The notes under the pieces were generated by a model, which saw only the letters and a list, made by a program, of their open reading frames with translations, did not search any database and had not been told where the DNA came from. A stretch of DNA of 42,093 nucleotides from JAAZHK01 sp964536075 (GTDB lineage Bacteria > Bacillota_I > Bacilli_A > RF39 > UBA660): NCBI GenBank assembly GCA_964536075.1, contig CAZHWO010000003.1:1-42093 (forward strand), written 5' to 3'. Shown piece after piece: positions 31,464 through 39,326 of this stretch. Both the position numbers and the translations under genes were made by a program. How positions within the stretch are numbered: position 1 is the first letter of the stretch; each line of letters begins with the position of its first letter.

Positions 31464-34185
31464 TAAACCTTTTAAAAGACTAAATTTTGATTTTAAAAAC
31501 CCAAAATTTATTAAATTTTCCGTTATAGCTCTTTTATTAATTATATCCATTATTATCCTTAAGCCTTTATTAACTGGTATTTTAGTCATGGGCATAATAA
31601 TTATTCTCTATTGCACTAAACTATTTGAAAAAGCTAAAGGAAAAAAAAGTAAACGAAGAGTTCTAAAGATTATCTTTACTATTCTTCTTAGTATTTTCAG
31701 TTTTTTTATAATAATGGGAGTTCTTTTTTGTATATACATTGTTGTTGATGCCCCAAAATTTGATGTTAGTAAACTTAATTATAAGGAATCAACTATTATC
31801 TATGATAAAGATGGCAATGAAATAACTAAATTAGGATCGCAATTAAGAGAAAATGTTACTTATGATAAATTGCCTCAAGTATTAATTGATGCCATTGTCG
31901 CTACCGAAGATGCCCGCTTCTTTCAACATAATGGTTTTGACCTGTCAAGATTTGTTATTGCCACAATCAAACAATTAATGGGTCAAAGTGATGCTGGAGG
32001 AGCCTCTACTATTTCTATGCAGGTTATCAAAAACAGCTTTACCTCATCAACTTCCTCTGGTATCAAAGGTATTGTAAGAAAGTTTACCGATATATACTTA
32101 GCTGTTTTCAAATTAGAAAAACAATTTACTAAGGAACAAATTTTTGAATACTATGTTAATAATCACTTACTTGGTGGCAATATTTATGGTGTAGAAGAAG
32201 CTGCTCAATCATATTTTGGTAAGAGTGTAAAAGACTTAAGCCTGAGCGAAGCAACCGTTATAACCGGATTATTTCAGTCACCTAATGCCTATAACCCGTA
32301 TACTTATCCGGAAGCGTCTGAAAAAAGACAAAACACTGTTTTATATTTAATGCGAAGACATAAATATATTACCAAAGAAGAAGCCGATTTAACAGCTAAT
32401 ATTCCCATAAGTTCTCTATTAAATGGTTCAGAAAAACAAGTAGCTTATCAATCTTATATTGATACCATTACTGAAGAGATTATTGCTAAATATAAAATGA
32501 ATCCATATGAAGTGCCCATGCTTATCTATTCTAATATGGATGTAACAAGACAAACAGATATTGATAATATTTATAACGGCGTAACTTATGAATGGCCAGA
32601 TGATAAAATCCAAAGTGGGGCAGCTGTGGTTGAAGCTTCAACAGGCAAAATTTTAGCTATTGGCGCTGGTCGAAATCGAACTGGGGTTAGATCATATAAT
32701 TATGCCACAATGATTAATCGCCAAATTGGGTCAACAGCTAAGCCTCTATTTGACTATGGACCAGGAATTGAATATGAAAATTGGTCAACATATACCCAAT
32801 TTGTTGACGAACCATATGCTTATTCCGATGGCAAACCAATTAGAAATTCTGATGGTAAGTATTTAGGCCAGATTTCCTTAAAGACTGCTCTAGCTGCTTC
32901 CAGAAATATTCCGGCCTTAAAAGCTTTTCAAAATCTCGATAATTCTAAAATTCTTAAATTTGTTACCAGTTTAGGTATTAAACCCGAAGTTAGTAATGGT
33001 TATTTGCACGAAGCTCATGCCATTGGGGCATTTAATGGAGCTAATCCATTGTCTATGGCTGCCGCTTATGCCGCTTTCGATAACGGAGGCTTTTATAATG
33101 AACCTTATTCTGTAAGTAAACTTATTGTTAGAAGTACTGGTGAAGAAATTGAACATAAAGGAGAGCCAGTTAGAGTTATGAGTGATTCAACCGCCTATCT
33201 TATAACCAATATTCTAAGGTATGCCGTTACGGCTGGATACGTGGGTGCACGAAGTCAAGGAGCTGAAGTTGCTGGTAAAACGGGAACCTCCAATCTTGAT
33301 GCTGAGAAAGTAGAAAAATATAATCTACCTTCCCAATTCAATGATTTATGGGTAATTGGATATGATCCCGATGTTGTTTTAGGTCTATGGATGGGCTATA
33401 AAGAAATAAATGGTTACGTTGATAATAGTAATGGTTATGCTAAACGAAGTAAACTATTTAATGCGGTATCTTATGTTGTTTTCAAAGCTAAAGGGAAAAC
33501 CTTTTCCATGCCTAATTCAGTTATTGAAGTAGCCATTGAAAAAGGATCTAATCCAGCTATGCTAGCTAGTGATGGGACACCAGCTGATATGATAACATAT
33601 GAATATTTTAAAAAAGGAACTGAACCAACTGAAGTCTCCCCTACATATCAATCAATGACTAATCCCTCCAATTTATCCATAAATTATAATGATAATACAG
33701 TAAAACTAACTTGGGATGGAATTAATAAAGCAAATAATGGTCAATTTGGTTATGATATATATTTTAATGATGGAATTGAAAATAAATATCTAGGTTTCAC
33801 CAATAAAGAAACATATGAATATAACACTGATGAACCATATGGTACTTATACCATTAAGAGCTCTTACAAAGATAACAAAAACTTCCAAAGTAGTGGTATA
33901 AGCAAAACTTTAAAAGCTCCTGATAGTAGTGACTTGACGGTTTCCTTAGTTGGTAGCAATAATATTACAATTAATGTTAATGATCCTTATACGGACAGTG
34001 GCATAATGGTTTCTTACAAAGGCACAGATATAACATCTTCAGCCACCATTAATAAAACAATTAAGTTTAATGACACAGCGGTAAACGAGATAAAAACCAA
34101 TACTGCCGGTACCTATACCATCAGTTATACCGCTATTTATAAAACCAGGGAAAAAACCATTACTAGGAAAGTAATTGTAAAATAA
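31435..34185 (+). CDS. class A penicillin-binding protein (transglycosylase/transpeptidase) with extra domains
   Basis: Class A PBPs polymerise and cross-link peptidoglycan outside the membrane. The 916-residue product has a GT51 domain with the catalytic Glu158 in ATEDARFFQHNGFD and GGASTISMQVIKN. Its transpeptidase domain has SxxK at 433-436 (STAK), SxN at 489-491 (SRN) and KTGT at 615-618, so all active-site motifs are intact. The N terminus is unusual: three hydrophobic helices (about 28-43, 46-60, 79-104) instead of one. The C terminus carries a fibronectin III-like domain (about 742-833) and an Ig-like DUF5011-type domain (about 838-916, with NTAGTYTISYTA). GGAGG lies six bases before the ATG. 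It is ponA-like by context. Confidence 0.93.
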   Translation: MKKTKKKKTNKPFKRLNFDFKNPKFIKFSVIALLLIISIIILKPLLTGILVMGIIIILYCTKLFEKAKGKKSKRRVLKIIFTILLSIFSFFIIMGVLFCIYIVVDAPKFDVSKLNYKESTIIYDKDGNEITKLGSQLRENVTYDKLPQVLIDAIVATEDARFFQHNGFDLSRFVIATIKQLMGQSDAGGASTISMQVIKNSFTSSTSSGIKGIVRKFTDIYLAVFKLEKQFTKEQIFEYYVNNHLLGGNIYGVEEAAQSYFGKSVKDLSLSEATVITGLFQSPNAYNPYTYPEASEKRQNTVLYLMRRHKYITKEEADLTANIPISSLLNGSEKQVAYQSYIDTITEEIIAKYKMNPYEVPMLIYSNMDVTRQTDIDNIYNGVTYEWPDDKIQSGAAVVEASTGKILAIGAGRNRTGVRSYNYATMINRQIGSTAKPLFDYGPGIEYENWSTYTQFVDEPYAYSDGKPIRNSDGKYLGQISLKTALAASRNIPALKAFQNLDNSKILKFVTSLGIKPEVSNGYLHEAHAIGAFNGANPLSMAAAYAAFDNGGFYNEPYSVSKLIVRSTGEEIEHKGEPVRVMSDSTAYLITNILRYAVTAGYVGARSQGAEVAGKTGTSNLDAEKVEKYNLPSQFNDLWVIGYDPDVVLGLWMGYKEINGYVDNSNGYAKRSKLFNAVSYVVFKAKGKTFSMPNSVIEVAIEKGSNPAMLASDGTPADMITYEYFKKGTEPTEVSPTYQSMTNPSNLSINYNDNTVKLTWDGINKANNGQFGYDIYFNDGIENKYLGFTNKETYEYNTDEPYGTYTIKSSYKDNKNFQSSGISKTLKAPDSSDLTVSLVGSNNITINVNDPYTDSGIMVSYKGTDITSSATINKTIKFNDTAVNEIKTNTAGTYTISYTAIYKTREKTITRKVIVK

Positions 34186-34209
34186 GAGAACTATATCATA
34201 AGTTCTCTT
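34184..34209. terminator. bidirectional terminator between the PBP gene and nth
   Basis: AAGAGAACT (34184-34192) and AGTTCTCTT (34201-34209) form a 9-bp stem followed by TTTT on the plus strand. The mirror serves nth on the minus strand. Both stop codons lie inside the hairpin. Confidence 0.8.
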
Positions 34210-34825
34210 TTTTGCAATCTGCTTTTAATAAACACTCTAGGCAATCGGGTTTTTTAGCTTTACAATGATATCGACCAAATAATATCAATTGATGATTAAT
34301 TTTATTCCACTCAGTTTGTTTAAAAACATTCATTAATTTTTTTTCTATTTTTAGTGGGTCATCACTGCTACCAGCTAGTCCTAATCTTTTTGATACGCGT
34401 GTTACATGAGTATCTACGGCTATTGTTGGAACATTGTATAGCTCACTTAAAATAACATTAGTACTTTTGCGCCCTATTCCGGGTAATCTTTCTAAAAATT
34501 TCCTATCATTAGGCACAATCCCGTTACTCTTTGTCTTTAGTTCATGGACAATCTGTTTAATATAAACAGCCTTACGATTATGAGTACCAACTGGTTTAAT
34601 AATGGCCATTATATCTACTAAAGGAGCTTTATCTAATAATTCTATTGTTGAATACTTACTATATAACTCTTTTGTTACTTGGTTTACCCGCTTATCTGTT
34701 GACTGAGCACTCATCATTACTGCAATTACTAATTCATAATCTTTCGAATAATTTAGTTCACAAATAGGATTTACAATGATTCTATCTAGATAATCAACAA
34801 TCCTTTTGCTATTCATCTTCATCAT
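34196..34825 (-). CDS. nth: endonuclease III
   Basis: Nth removes oxidised pyrimidines from DNA and cuts at abasic sites. The 209-residue product has the helix-hairpin-helix LPGIGRKSTNV with catalytic Lys120, Asp138 in VDTHVTRVS, and the four iron-sulphur cysteines Cys188, Cys195, Cys198 and Cys204 in the standard C-x6-C-x2-C-x5-C spacing. It overlaps the end of dnaD by 17 bases. Several ATG codons sit together at the start (codons 1, 2 and 4), so the exact start is uncertain by up to three residues. The stop is TGA. dnaD-nth next to the PBP/recU genes is the Bacillus neighbourhood. Confidence 0.95.
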   Translation of the reverse strand: MMKMNSKRIVDYLDRIIVNPICELNYSKDYELVIAVMMSAQSTDKRVNQVTKELYSKYSTIELLDKAPLVDIMAIIKPVGTHNRKAVYIKQIVHELKTKSNGIVPNDRKFLERLPGIGRKSTNVILSELYNVPTIAVDTHVTRVSKRLGLAGSSDDPLKIEKKLMNVFKQTEWNKINHQLILFGRYHCKAKKPDCLECLLKADCKKENL

Positions 34826-35456
34826 TTAACCAATCATAGTTAAAAACCTCTTTAGGTTCGTTCTTCTTTTCATCTTTTTTTCTGATGATATCGGTAACCT
34901 TTTTATAACCTTTTTTATGCCATTCATTTAATATAACATCCATATATCTCAAATTATATACGCCATTATATACAGCTTCCTTCAAAGCTTCTAATACTAG
35001 CTCTTCACTACTATAATCATTTAACCAAGCTTTAATTATTTCATATTCCATAGGACTAAGCGGTCGCCCAAATTCCTTCTCTATAACCTCATAAATAGAG
35101 CTATTTACTTCTTTGTCTTTATCATTGTCAATTATCTGTAATTTGACTTTATTATAAAAAGGCGTTAAAAATATATACTCTTGTAAAACTTTTTGGTTAT
35201 CGGGAATGGTCTTTAATTCTACTAAGCCTTTACTAGTAAGATCATCAATAAATTCCATAATAACAGGTAAATTAATATGCAAATCTTGTTCAATTATATT
35301 GGGATCAAAAATACTTTTTTCGCCTAAATCATTTAAATACATAAGAAGAATAAATTCATCACCAGATATCTTTAAATCTCGACAAATAGAATATAAAAAG
35401 ACTGGAACGGTTAAGTATTTACTTTTTATTATATTGGTTAATTTATTATCATCCAT
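34809..35456 (-). CDS. dnaD: DnaD-like replication initiation/primosome protein
   Basis: DnaD helps load the helicase at oriC and at stalled forks in low-GC Gram-positives. The 215-residue product has an N-terminal winged-helix domain (about 1-110) and a C-terminal DnaB_2/DnaD domain (about 117-185: FGRPLSPMEYEIIKAWLND, ALKEAVYNGVYNLRYMDVIL, NEWHKKG), then an acidic tail. GGGAGG precedes the ATG. It overlaps nth. Confidence 0.92.
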   Translation of the reverse strand: MDDNKLTNIIKSKYLTVPVFLYSICRDLKISGDEFILLMYLNDLGEKSIFDPNIIEQDLHINLPVIMEFIDDLTSKGLVELKTIPDNQKVLQEYIFLTPFYNKVKLQIIDNDKDKEVNSSIYEVIEKEFGRPLSPMEYEIIKAWLNDYSSEELVLEALKEAVYNGVYNLRYMDVILNEWHKKGYKKVTDIIRKKDEKKNEPKEVFNYDWLNDEDE

Positions 35457-35476
35457 ATTAAAACCTCCCAGTAATT

Positions 35477-35505
35477 ATTATAACACACTATTAAAATGTC
35501 CACAA
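35477..35505 (-). promoter_or_regulatory. promoter of dnaD-nth
   Basis: TTGTGG (35500-35505) and TATAAT (35477-35482) are 17 bases apart on the minus strand, and the -10 is extended (TGTTATAAT). It is close after the cca terminator. Confidence 0.7.
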
Positions 35506-35529
35506 AAAAAAAGTATGCCTAACATACTT
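35504..35529 (-). terminator. terminator of cca
   Basis: AAGTATG and CATACTT (35523-35529 and 35511-35517 read on the minus strand) pair around TTAGG and are followed by eight or more T. The stop codon is next to the first arm. Confidence 0.85.
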
Positions 35530-36619
35530 ATTTATAATTAGCTAATACATAGTTCTTTAACACATCTTTATTATTTTCAAGCTCACCTAAAAGAATTTTT
35601 TCTTCTAGGTCATTAATTATTTGTTTTATTTTATAAGAAGAAGGAATATTTAAAAATTGCATAATTTGCTGACCAGAGATATTTATGTCTTTTCTCGTTT
35701 TTATAGGAAGCGCATTATACCTATCAACAACTAATTTTCGTGATAATCCCTTTATACTTGCTGATTCAAGATTTACATAAAGACCATACTTATATAAAAC
35801 ATCTTTTTTTAAATTATCCAAACTTAAACATTCCCTAATCTGAGAAATCAATTGTTTTTCGTTTTTAGTATAAGGATAAACCTCTTTTTTATCAATCAAT
35901 AACCAAATAGCTAGTAGATCTGTTGTATCATTTACTTTATCTAAATCAAATAACTCTAATTCATAATCCAGATGTAATTCTTTTAATAAAGAAATACCAT
36001 ATTGTTTGTTTTCACTTGTGAAGATTTTTTTTAATTCTTCTTTCTTTCGATCATAAGATAAATTTTGCAATAATCCCTTAGTAGCTATAATATTGGTTTT
36101 TATATCCGTAGCCAATTGGAAATTAAGAACTGTAGCAAATCTAACAGCCCGAAGAATTCTTAAGGCATCATCCGAAAAAGAAGTAAAGGGGTTGTTAACA
36201 CAGACAATTAATCTATTATCCAGATCTTTTTTACCATTTAACAAATCAATTACCTGTCCCTTACTATCCATACATAAGGTATTTATAGTAAAATCCCTTC
36301 TCTTTAAATCTTCTTTTAGGTCTTTAATATATTCAATAGAGGAGGGTCTACGATTGCCAATATAACTTAATTCTTTCCTATAAGTTGTTATTTCAAAACG
36401 TATTTGCTCATAAATAACGGTGACCGATCCATAGTCCTCATTAGGTAAACATGCATCTTTAAAAATATCTTTAATCTCTTTTGGGGTAGCAGAAGTATTA
36501 ATATCAACATCAGAAGACAAAATCCCTAACAGATAATCACGAACAAATCCCCCAACAATATAAGCTTCAAATCCTTGTTCTTCTATTTTTTTTAATAATT
36601 CCAACGATGTATCTAACAT
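35528..36619 (-). CDS. cca: CCA tRNA nucleotidyltransferase
   Basis: This enzyme adds or repairs the 3' CCA end of tRNAs. The 363-residue class II nucleotidyltransferase has VGGFVRDYLLG, the catalytic Asp pair at 37 and 39 in SSDVDINTSATP, RRDFTINTLCMD and the DDALRILRAVRFA block. The C-terminal region lacks an HD domain and is somewhat shorter than the Bacillus enzyme. Both tRNA-Asn genes nearby already encode CCA, so repair may be a main role. An extended -10 promoter precedes it. Confidence 0.93.
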   Translation of the reverse strand: MLDTSLELLKKIEEQGFEAYIVGGFVRDYLLGILSSDVDINTSATPKEIKDIFKDACLPNEDYGSVTVIYEQIRFEITTYRKELSYIGNRRPSSIEYIKDLKEDLKRRDFTINTLCMDSKGQVIDLLNGKKDLDNRLIVCVNNPFTSFSDDALRILRAVRFATVLNFQLATDIKTNIIATKGLLQNLSYDRKKEELKKIFTSENKQYGISLLKELHLDYELELFDLDKVNDTTDLLAIWLLIDKKEVYPYTKNEKQLISQIRECLSLDNLKKDVLYKYGLYVNLESASIKGLSRKLVVDRYNALPIKTRKDINISGQQIMQFLNIPSSYKIKQIINDLEEKILLGELENNKDVLKNYVLANYK

Positions 36620-36642
36620 AACTATACTCCTCTTATAATTAT

Positions 36643-36651
36643 ATTATAGCA
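36643..36651 (-). promoter_or_regulatory. extended -10 promoter of cca
   Basis: TGCTATAAT on the minus strand, about 25 bases before the cca start. No clear -35. Confidence 0.55.
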
Positions 36652-36660
36652 TAAAAGCAA

Positions 36661-36686
36661 AATAAAAAGCCATAAGGCTTTTTATT
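36661..36686 (-). terminator. terminator of hup
   Basis: AATAAAAAGCC (36661-36671) and GGCTTTTTATT (36676-36686) form an 11-bp stem with a four-base loop. On the minus strand the stem runs into TTTTTATTTT. It includes part of the hup stop codon. Confidence 0.88.
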
Positions 36687-36957
36687 AGTTAACAGATTCT
36701 TTTAATTGAGAACCAGCTTTAAATGAAACAGCGTTTCTTGCAGCAATTTTAACAACTGCCCCTGTTTGAGGATTACGGCCGTTACGAGCTGCTCTCTTTG
36801 AAACTGAGAATGTACCAAATCCAACAACTGGTACTTTATCTCCTTTCTTTAAAGCCCCTGTAATAGCTGCAAAAGTTGCATCAATAGCTCTATTAGCATC
36901 AGCTTTAGTTAAACCAGCTTTTGCTGCAACAACATCGATTAAATCAGCTTTTTTCAT
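36685..36957 (-). CDS. hup: DNA-binding protein HU
   Basis: HU is the main nucleoid protein; dimers bend DNA. The 90-residue product has the helical N-terminal part (MKKADLIDVVAAKAGLTKADA), VPVVGFGTFSVSKRAARNGRNP (the family signature and start of the DNA-binding arm) and VKIAARNAVSFKAGSQLK. The ATG at 36957 is chosen for the GGGAGGT site upstream and the normal length; ten earlier codons are open but include that site. Confidence 0.96.
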   Translation of the reverse strand: MKKADLIDVVAAKAGLTKADANRAIDATFAAITGALKKGDKVPVVGFGTFSVSKRAARNGRNPQTGAVVKIAARNAVSFKAGSQLKESVN

Positions 36958-37013
36958 TATTGTATTACCTCCCATTTTTTTAAGCACATTTTAGACACTA
37001 TGCTTATATATAT

Positions 37014-37042
37014 AAATTATCATAGTTTATAGGTAAAAGCAA
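37014..37042 (-). promoter_or_regulatory. promoter of hup
   Basis: TTGCTT (37037-37042) and TAATTT (37014-37019) are 17 bases apart on the minus strand, and TGA precedes the -10 (extended). Confidence 0.55.
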
Positions 37043-37077
37043 TGTTTTTAATAAAAAAAGTAAAGTTTTTTCCTAAA

Positions 37078-37104
37078 AAGTAAAAAACGGCAAAATATTG
37101 CCGT
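37078..37104 (-). terminator. terminator of the tRNA-Asn pair
   Basis: ACGGCAA and TTGCCGT (37098-37104, 37087-37093 read on the minus strand) form a 7-bp stem with a TATT loop, followed by TTTTTT. It lies 12 bases after the second tRNA. Confidence 0.88.
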
Positions 37105-37115
37105 AATTTGATAAG

Positions 37116-37191
37116 TGGCGCCCAATACAGGACTCGGACCTGTGACACTCTGATTAACAGTCAGATACTCTACCAGCTGAGCTAATTGGGC
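37116..37191 (-). tRNA. tRNA-Asn (anticodon GTT), distal copy
   Basis: The 76-base minus-strand gene has acceptor stem GCCCAAT/ATTGGGC, G73 and an encoded CCA. The D arm is GCTC-AGCTGGTA-GAGT, and the anticodon stem CTGAC/GTCAG-type holds loop TGTTAAT, giving GTT. The T arm is CAGGT-CCGAGTC-CTG. It is the second gene of a tandem pair five bases apart. Confidence 0.96.
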
Positions 37192-37196
37192 ATTTA

Positions 37197-37272
37197 TGGC
37201 GCCTAGTACAGGACTCGGACCTGTGACACTCTGATTAACAGTCAGATACTCTACCAACTGAGCTAACTAGGC
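37197..37272 (-). tRNA. tRNA-Asn (anticodon GTT), promoter-proximal copy
   Basis: The 76-base gene is identical to its neighbour from the D stem through the T arm except for one D-loop base (T for C). Its acceptor stem is GCCTAGT/ACTAGGC, that is, two base-pair changes, each compensated on the other strand. G73 and CCA are encoded. The anticodon is GTT. Confidence 0.96.
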
Positions 37273-37296
37273 ATTTACGCTTAAACACGTAAAACA

Positions 37297-37325
37297 ATTT
37301 TATATCAAAAGGCCATAATTGTCAA
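37297..37325 (-). promoter_or_regulatory. promoter of the tRNA-Asn pair
   Basis: TTGACA (37320-37325) and TAAAAT (37297-37302) on the minus strand are 17 bases apart, 24 bases before the first tRNA. Perfect -35. Confidence 0.8.
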
Positions 37326-37359
37326 CACTTTATCATGGCTTTAATAATTATCTTATGCA

Positions 37360-37387
37360 AAAAAAGAAGAATTATTTTAACTCTTCT
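37360..37387 (-). terminator. terminator of tilS-ftsH
   Basis: AGAAGA and TCTTCT (37382-37387 and 37365-37370 read on the minus strand) pair around an 11-base loop and are followed by TTTTTT. The ftsH stop codon lies in the loop. Confidence 0.65.
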
Positions 37388-39315
37388 TCTAATTGCTCTT
37401 TTGTTTTTTTAGTATAGCCTTTGATTCTTTTTTCCTTAGCCTGTTTTCTTAACTCTTCTAGGGTAATTCCCTCTTCTTCTTCCGGCATTTCTCCATGGAT
37501 TACTAAATATTCAATTTGTTCTTTTGTTAGCGTTTCATACTCTAATAGATTATTAGCTATCAAATCTAATAAATCTTTGTTTTTTCCAAGAATATCTTTA
37601 GCTTTTTGGTAGCATTCATCAATAATTTTTCTTACTTCATTATCGATTTCTAACGCTACTGCATCCGAGAAGTTACGGCTTTTATTATAATCACGCCCTA
37701 AGAATACCCCTTCTGTTTGGTGCTCTAATTGCATTGGTCCTAAATTACTCATGCCATATTCTGTTACCATGGCCCTAGCAATCTTTGTAGCTTTCTCAAA
37801 ATCATTATGAGCTCCCGTTGTTATTTCTCCAAAAATTAATTCTTCACAAACTCGACCACCTAATAAGCCTGTTATTTGCTCAAGCAATTCTGTTTTAGTT
37901 GAAGTATATCTCTCTTCTTTAGGAACCATCATGGCATAACCACCCGCATAACTACGCGGAATAATGGTTACTTTTTGAACATCATTAGCATCATTTAATT
38001 TAATACCCAATACTACGTGGCCAGCTTCATGATAAGCAACGAGCTTCTTTTCTTGTTCAGTATATTTTTTACTCAATTTAGCTGGTCCCATTAATACCCT
38101 ATCGGTAGCTTCATCAATCTCACTCATAGTAATAGCTTCTTTATTTCGTCTAACGGCTAGAAGTGCTGCTTCATTAAGTAGATTTTCCAGATCAGCACCA
38201 CTAAAGCCCGGTGTTCTTTTTGCTAGATTAGCCAACATAACATTTTTAGCAAAAATCTTATTTTTAGCATGAACTTTTAAAATTTCTTCCCGTGCTTTTA
38301 TATCCGGTAAGTTAACCGTCACTTGTCTATCAAATCGTCCTGGCCGTAGTAAAGCCGGATCCAAAACATCAGCTCTATTAGTGGCCGCAATGATAATTAT
38401 ACCCTCATTTGCTCCAAAGCCATCCATTTCGGTTAATAATTGGTTTAATGTTTGTTCACGTTCATCATGACCTCCACCTAAACCCGTTCCTCTTTGACGA
38501 CCAACCGCATCAATTTCATCAATAAAAATTAAACATGGGGCATTATGTTTAGCTTGTTTAAACATATCTCTAACCCGGCTTGCTCCAACACCAACAAACA
38601 ATTCCACAAAGTCAGAACCGCTTATGTAATAGAATGGTACGTTGGCTTCACCAGCTACAGCTCTGGCTAATAAGGTTTTACCGGTTCCTGGCGGACCTAC
38701 TAAAAGAACCCCTTTAGGAATTCTGGCTCCTAATTTTTGAAATTTCTTAGGATTCTTTAAAAAATCAATAAGTTCACTTACTTCTTCCTTTTCTTCCGTT
38801 AACCCCGCCACATCTTCAAAAGTAGTCTTATTATTTTCGTTATTTAATTTTGCTCTACTTCTGCCAAAATCCATTGATTTATTCGTACCATTTATCTGCT
38901 TACTAATAAAGAAAAAAGCAAACCCAACAAAAAGAATTACTGGCAAAATATTAGTTAATAAATTAAGAAAAGAATTGCTTTCAATATCTCTTTCAACATT
39001 AATTGTAAAGGCATACTTTTCTTCACCACTTATTATCTTTTTGATGACTTCATCTGATAAAGGTAACCTAACACTAAAAGTTTCATTATCCTGATAATCT
39101 TTCAAGCGTCCCGCAATCTCATATACGGAAGCATTAACACTTGGAGTTACAGTTATTTCCTCTATCGTTCCTTGATTCATTTCCATAATAAATTGATCAT
39201 AAGTTAACTCATGGTTTTTTTGATTCAATATATTAAAGAAATAATATATACTAGCCATTAATATTATTAAAAAGACATATGGCAATATTTTTTTCTGTAT
39301 ATCATGTTTTTTCAT
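37372..39315 (-). CDS. ftsH: ATP-dependent zinc metalloprotease FtsH
   Basis: FtsH is a membrane-anchored AAA+ protease that degrades membrane and regulatory proteins. The 647-residue product has two membrane helices (about 9-28 and 120-137) flanking an extracytoplasmic domain. It has Walker A GPPGTGKT (about 205-213), Walker B CLIFIDEIDAVGR, the ATNRADVLDPALLRPGRFDR SRH region and the zinc motif HEAGH (about 428-432). The last about 35 residues (ITLEELRKQAKEKRIKGYTK and onward) resemble a Rho-N/SAP-like helix-extension-helix fold and are not part of ordinary FtsH. GGAGG precedes the ATG. It lies 11 bases after tilS, but hpt, usual between them in Bacillus, is absent. Confidence 0.97.
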   Translation of the reverse strand: MKKHDIQKKILPYVFLIILMASIYYFFNILNQKNHELTYDQFIMEMNQGTIEEITVTPSVNASVYEIAGRLKDYQDNETFSVRLPLSDEVIKKIISGEEKYAFTINVERDIESNSFLNLLTNILPVILFVGFAFFFISKQINGTNKSMDFGRSRAKLNNENNKTTFEDVAGLTEEKEEVSELIDFLKNPKKFQKLGARIPKGVLLVGPPGTGKTLLARAVAGEANVPFYYISGSDFVELFVGVGASRVRDMFKQAKHNAPCLIFIDEIDAVGRQRGTGLGGGHDEREQTLNQLLTEMDGFGANEGIIIIAATNRADVLDPALLRPGRFDRQVTVNLPDIKAREEILKVHAKNKIFAKNVMLANLAKRTPGFSGADLENLLNEAALLAVRRNKEAITMSEIDEATDRVLMGPAKLSKKYTEQEKKLVAYHEAGHVVLGIKLNDANDVQKVTIIPRSYAGGYAMMVPKEERYTSTKTELLEQITGLLGGRVCEELIFGEITTGAHNDFEKATKIARAMVTEYGMSNLGPMQLEHQTEGVFLGRDYNKSRNFSDAVALEIDNEVRKIIDECYQKAKDILGKNKDLLDLIANNLLEYETLTKEQIEYLVIHGEMPEEEEGITLEELRKQAKEKRIKGYTKKTKEQLEEELK

Positions 39316-39326
39316 TTTTTCCTCCT

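Noticed and set aside
37048..37257. Open frame with an internally repeated protein over the tRNA region
   Set aside because: It is a translation of the two tandem tRNA-Asn genes; the repeat is the tRNA body.
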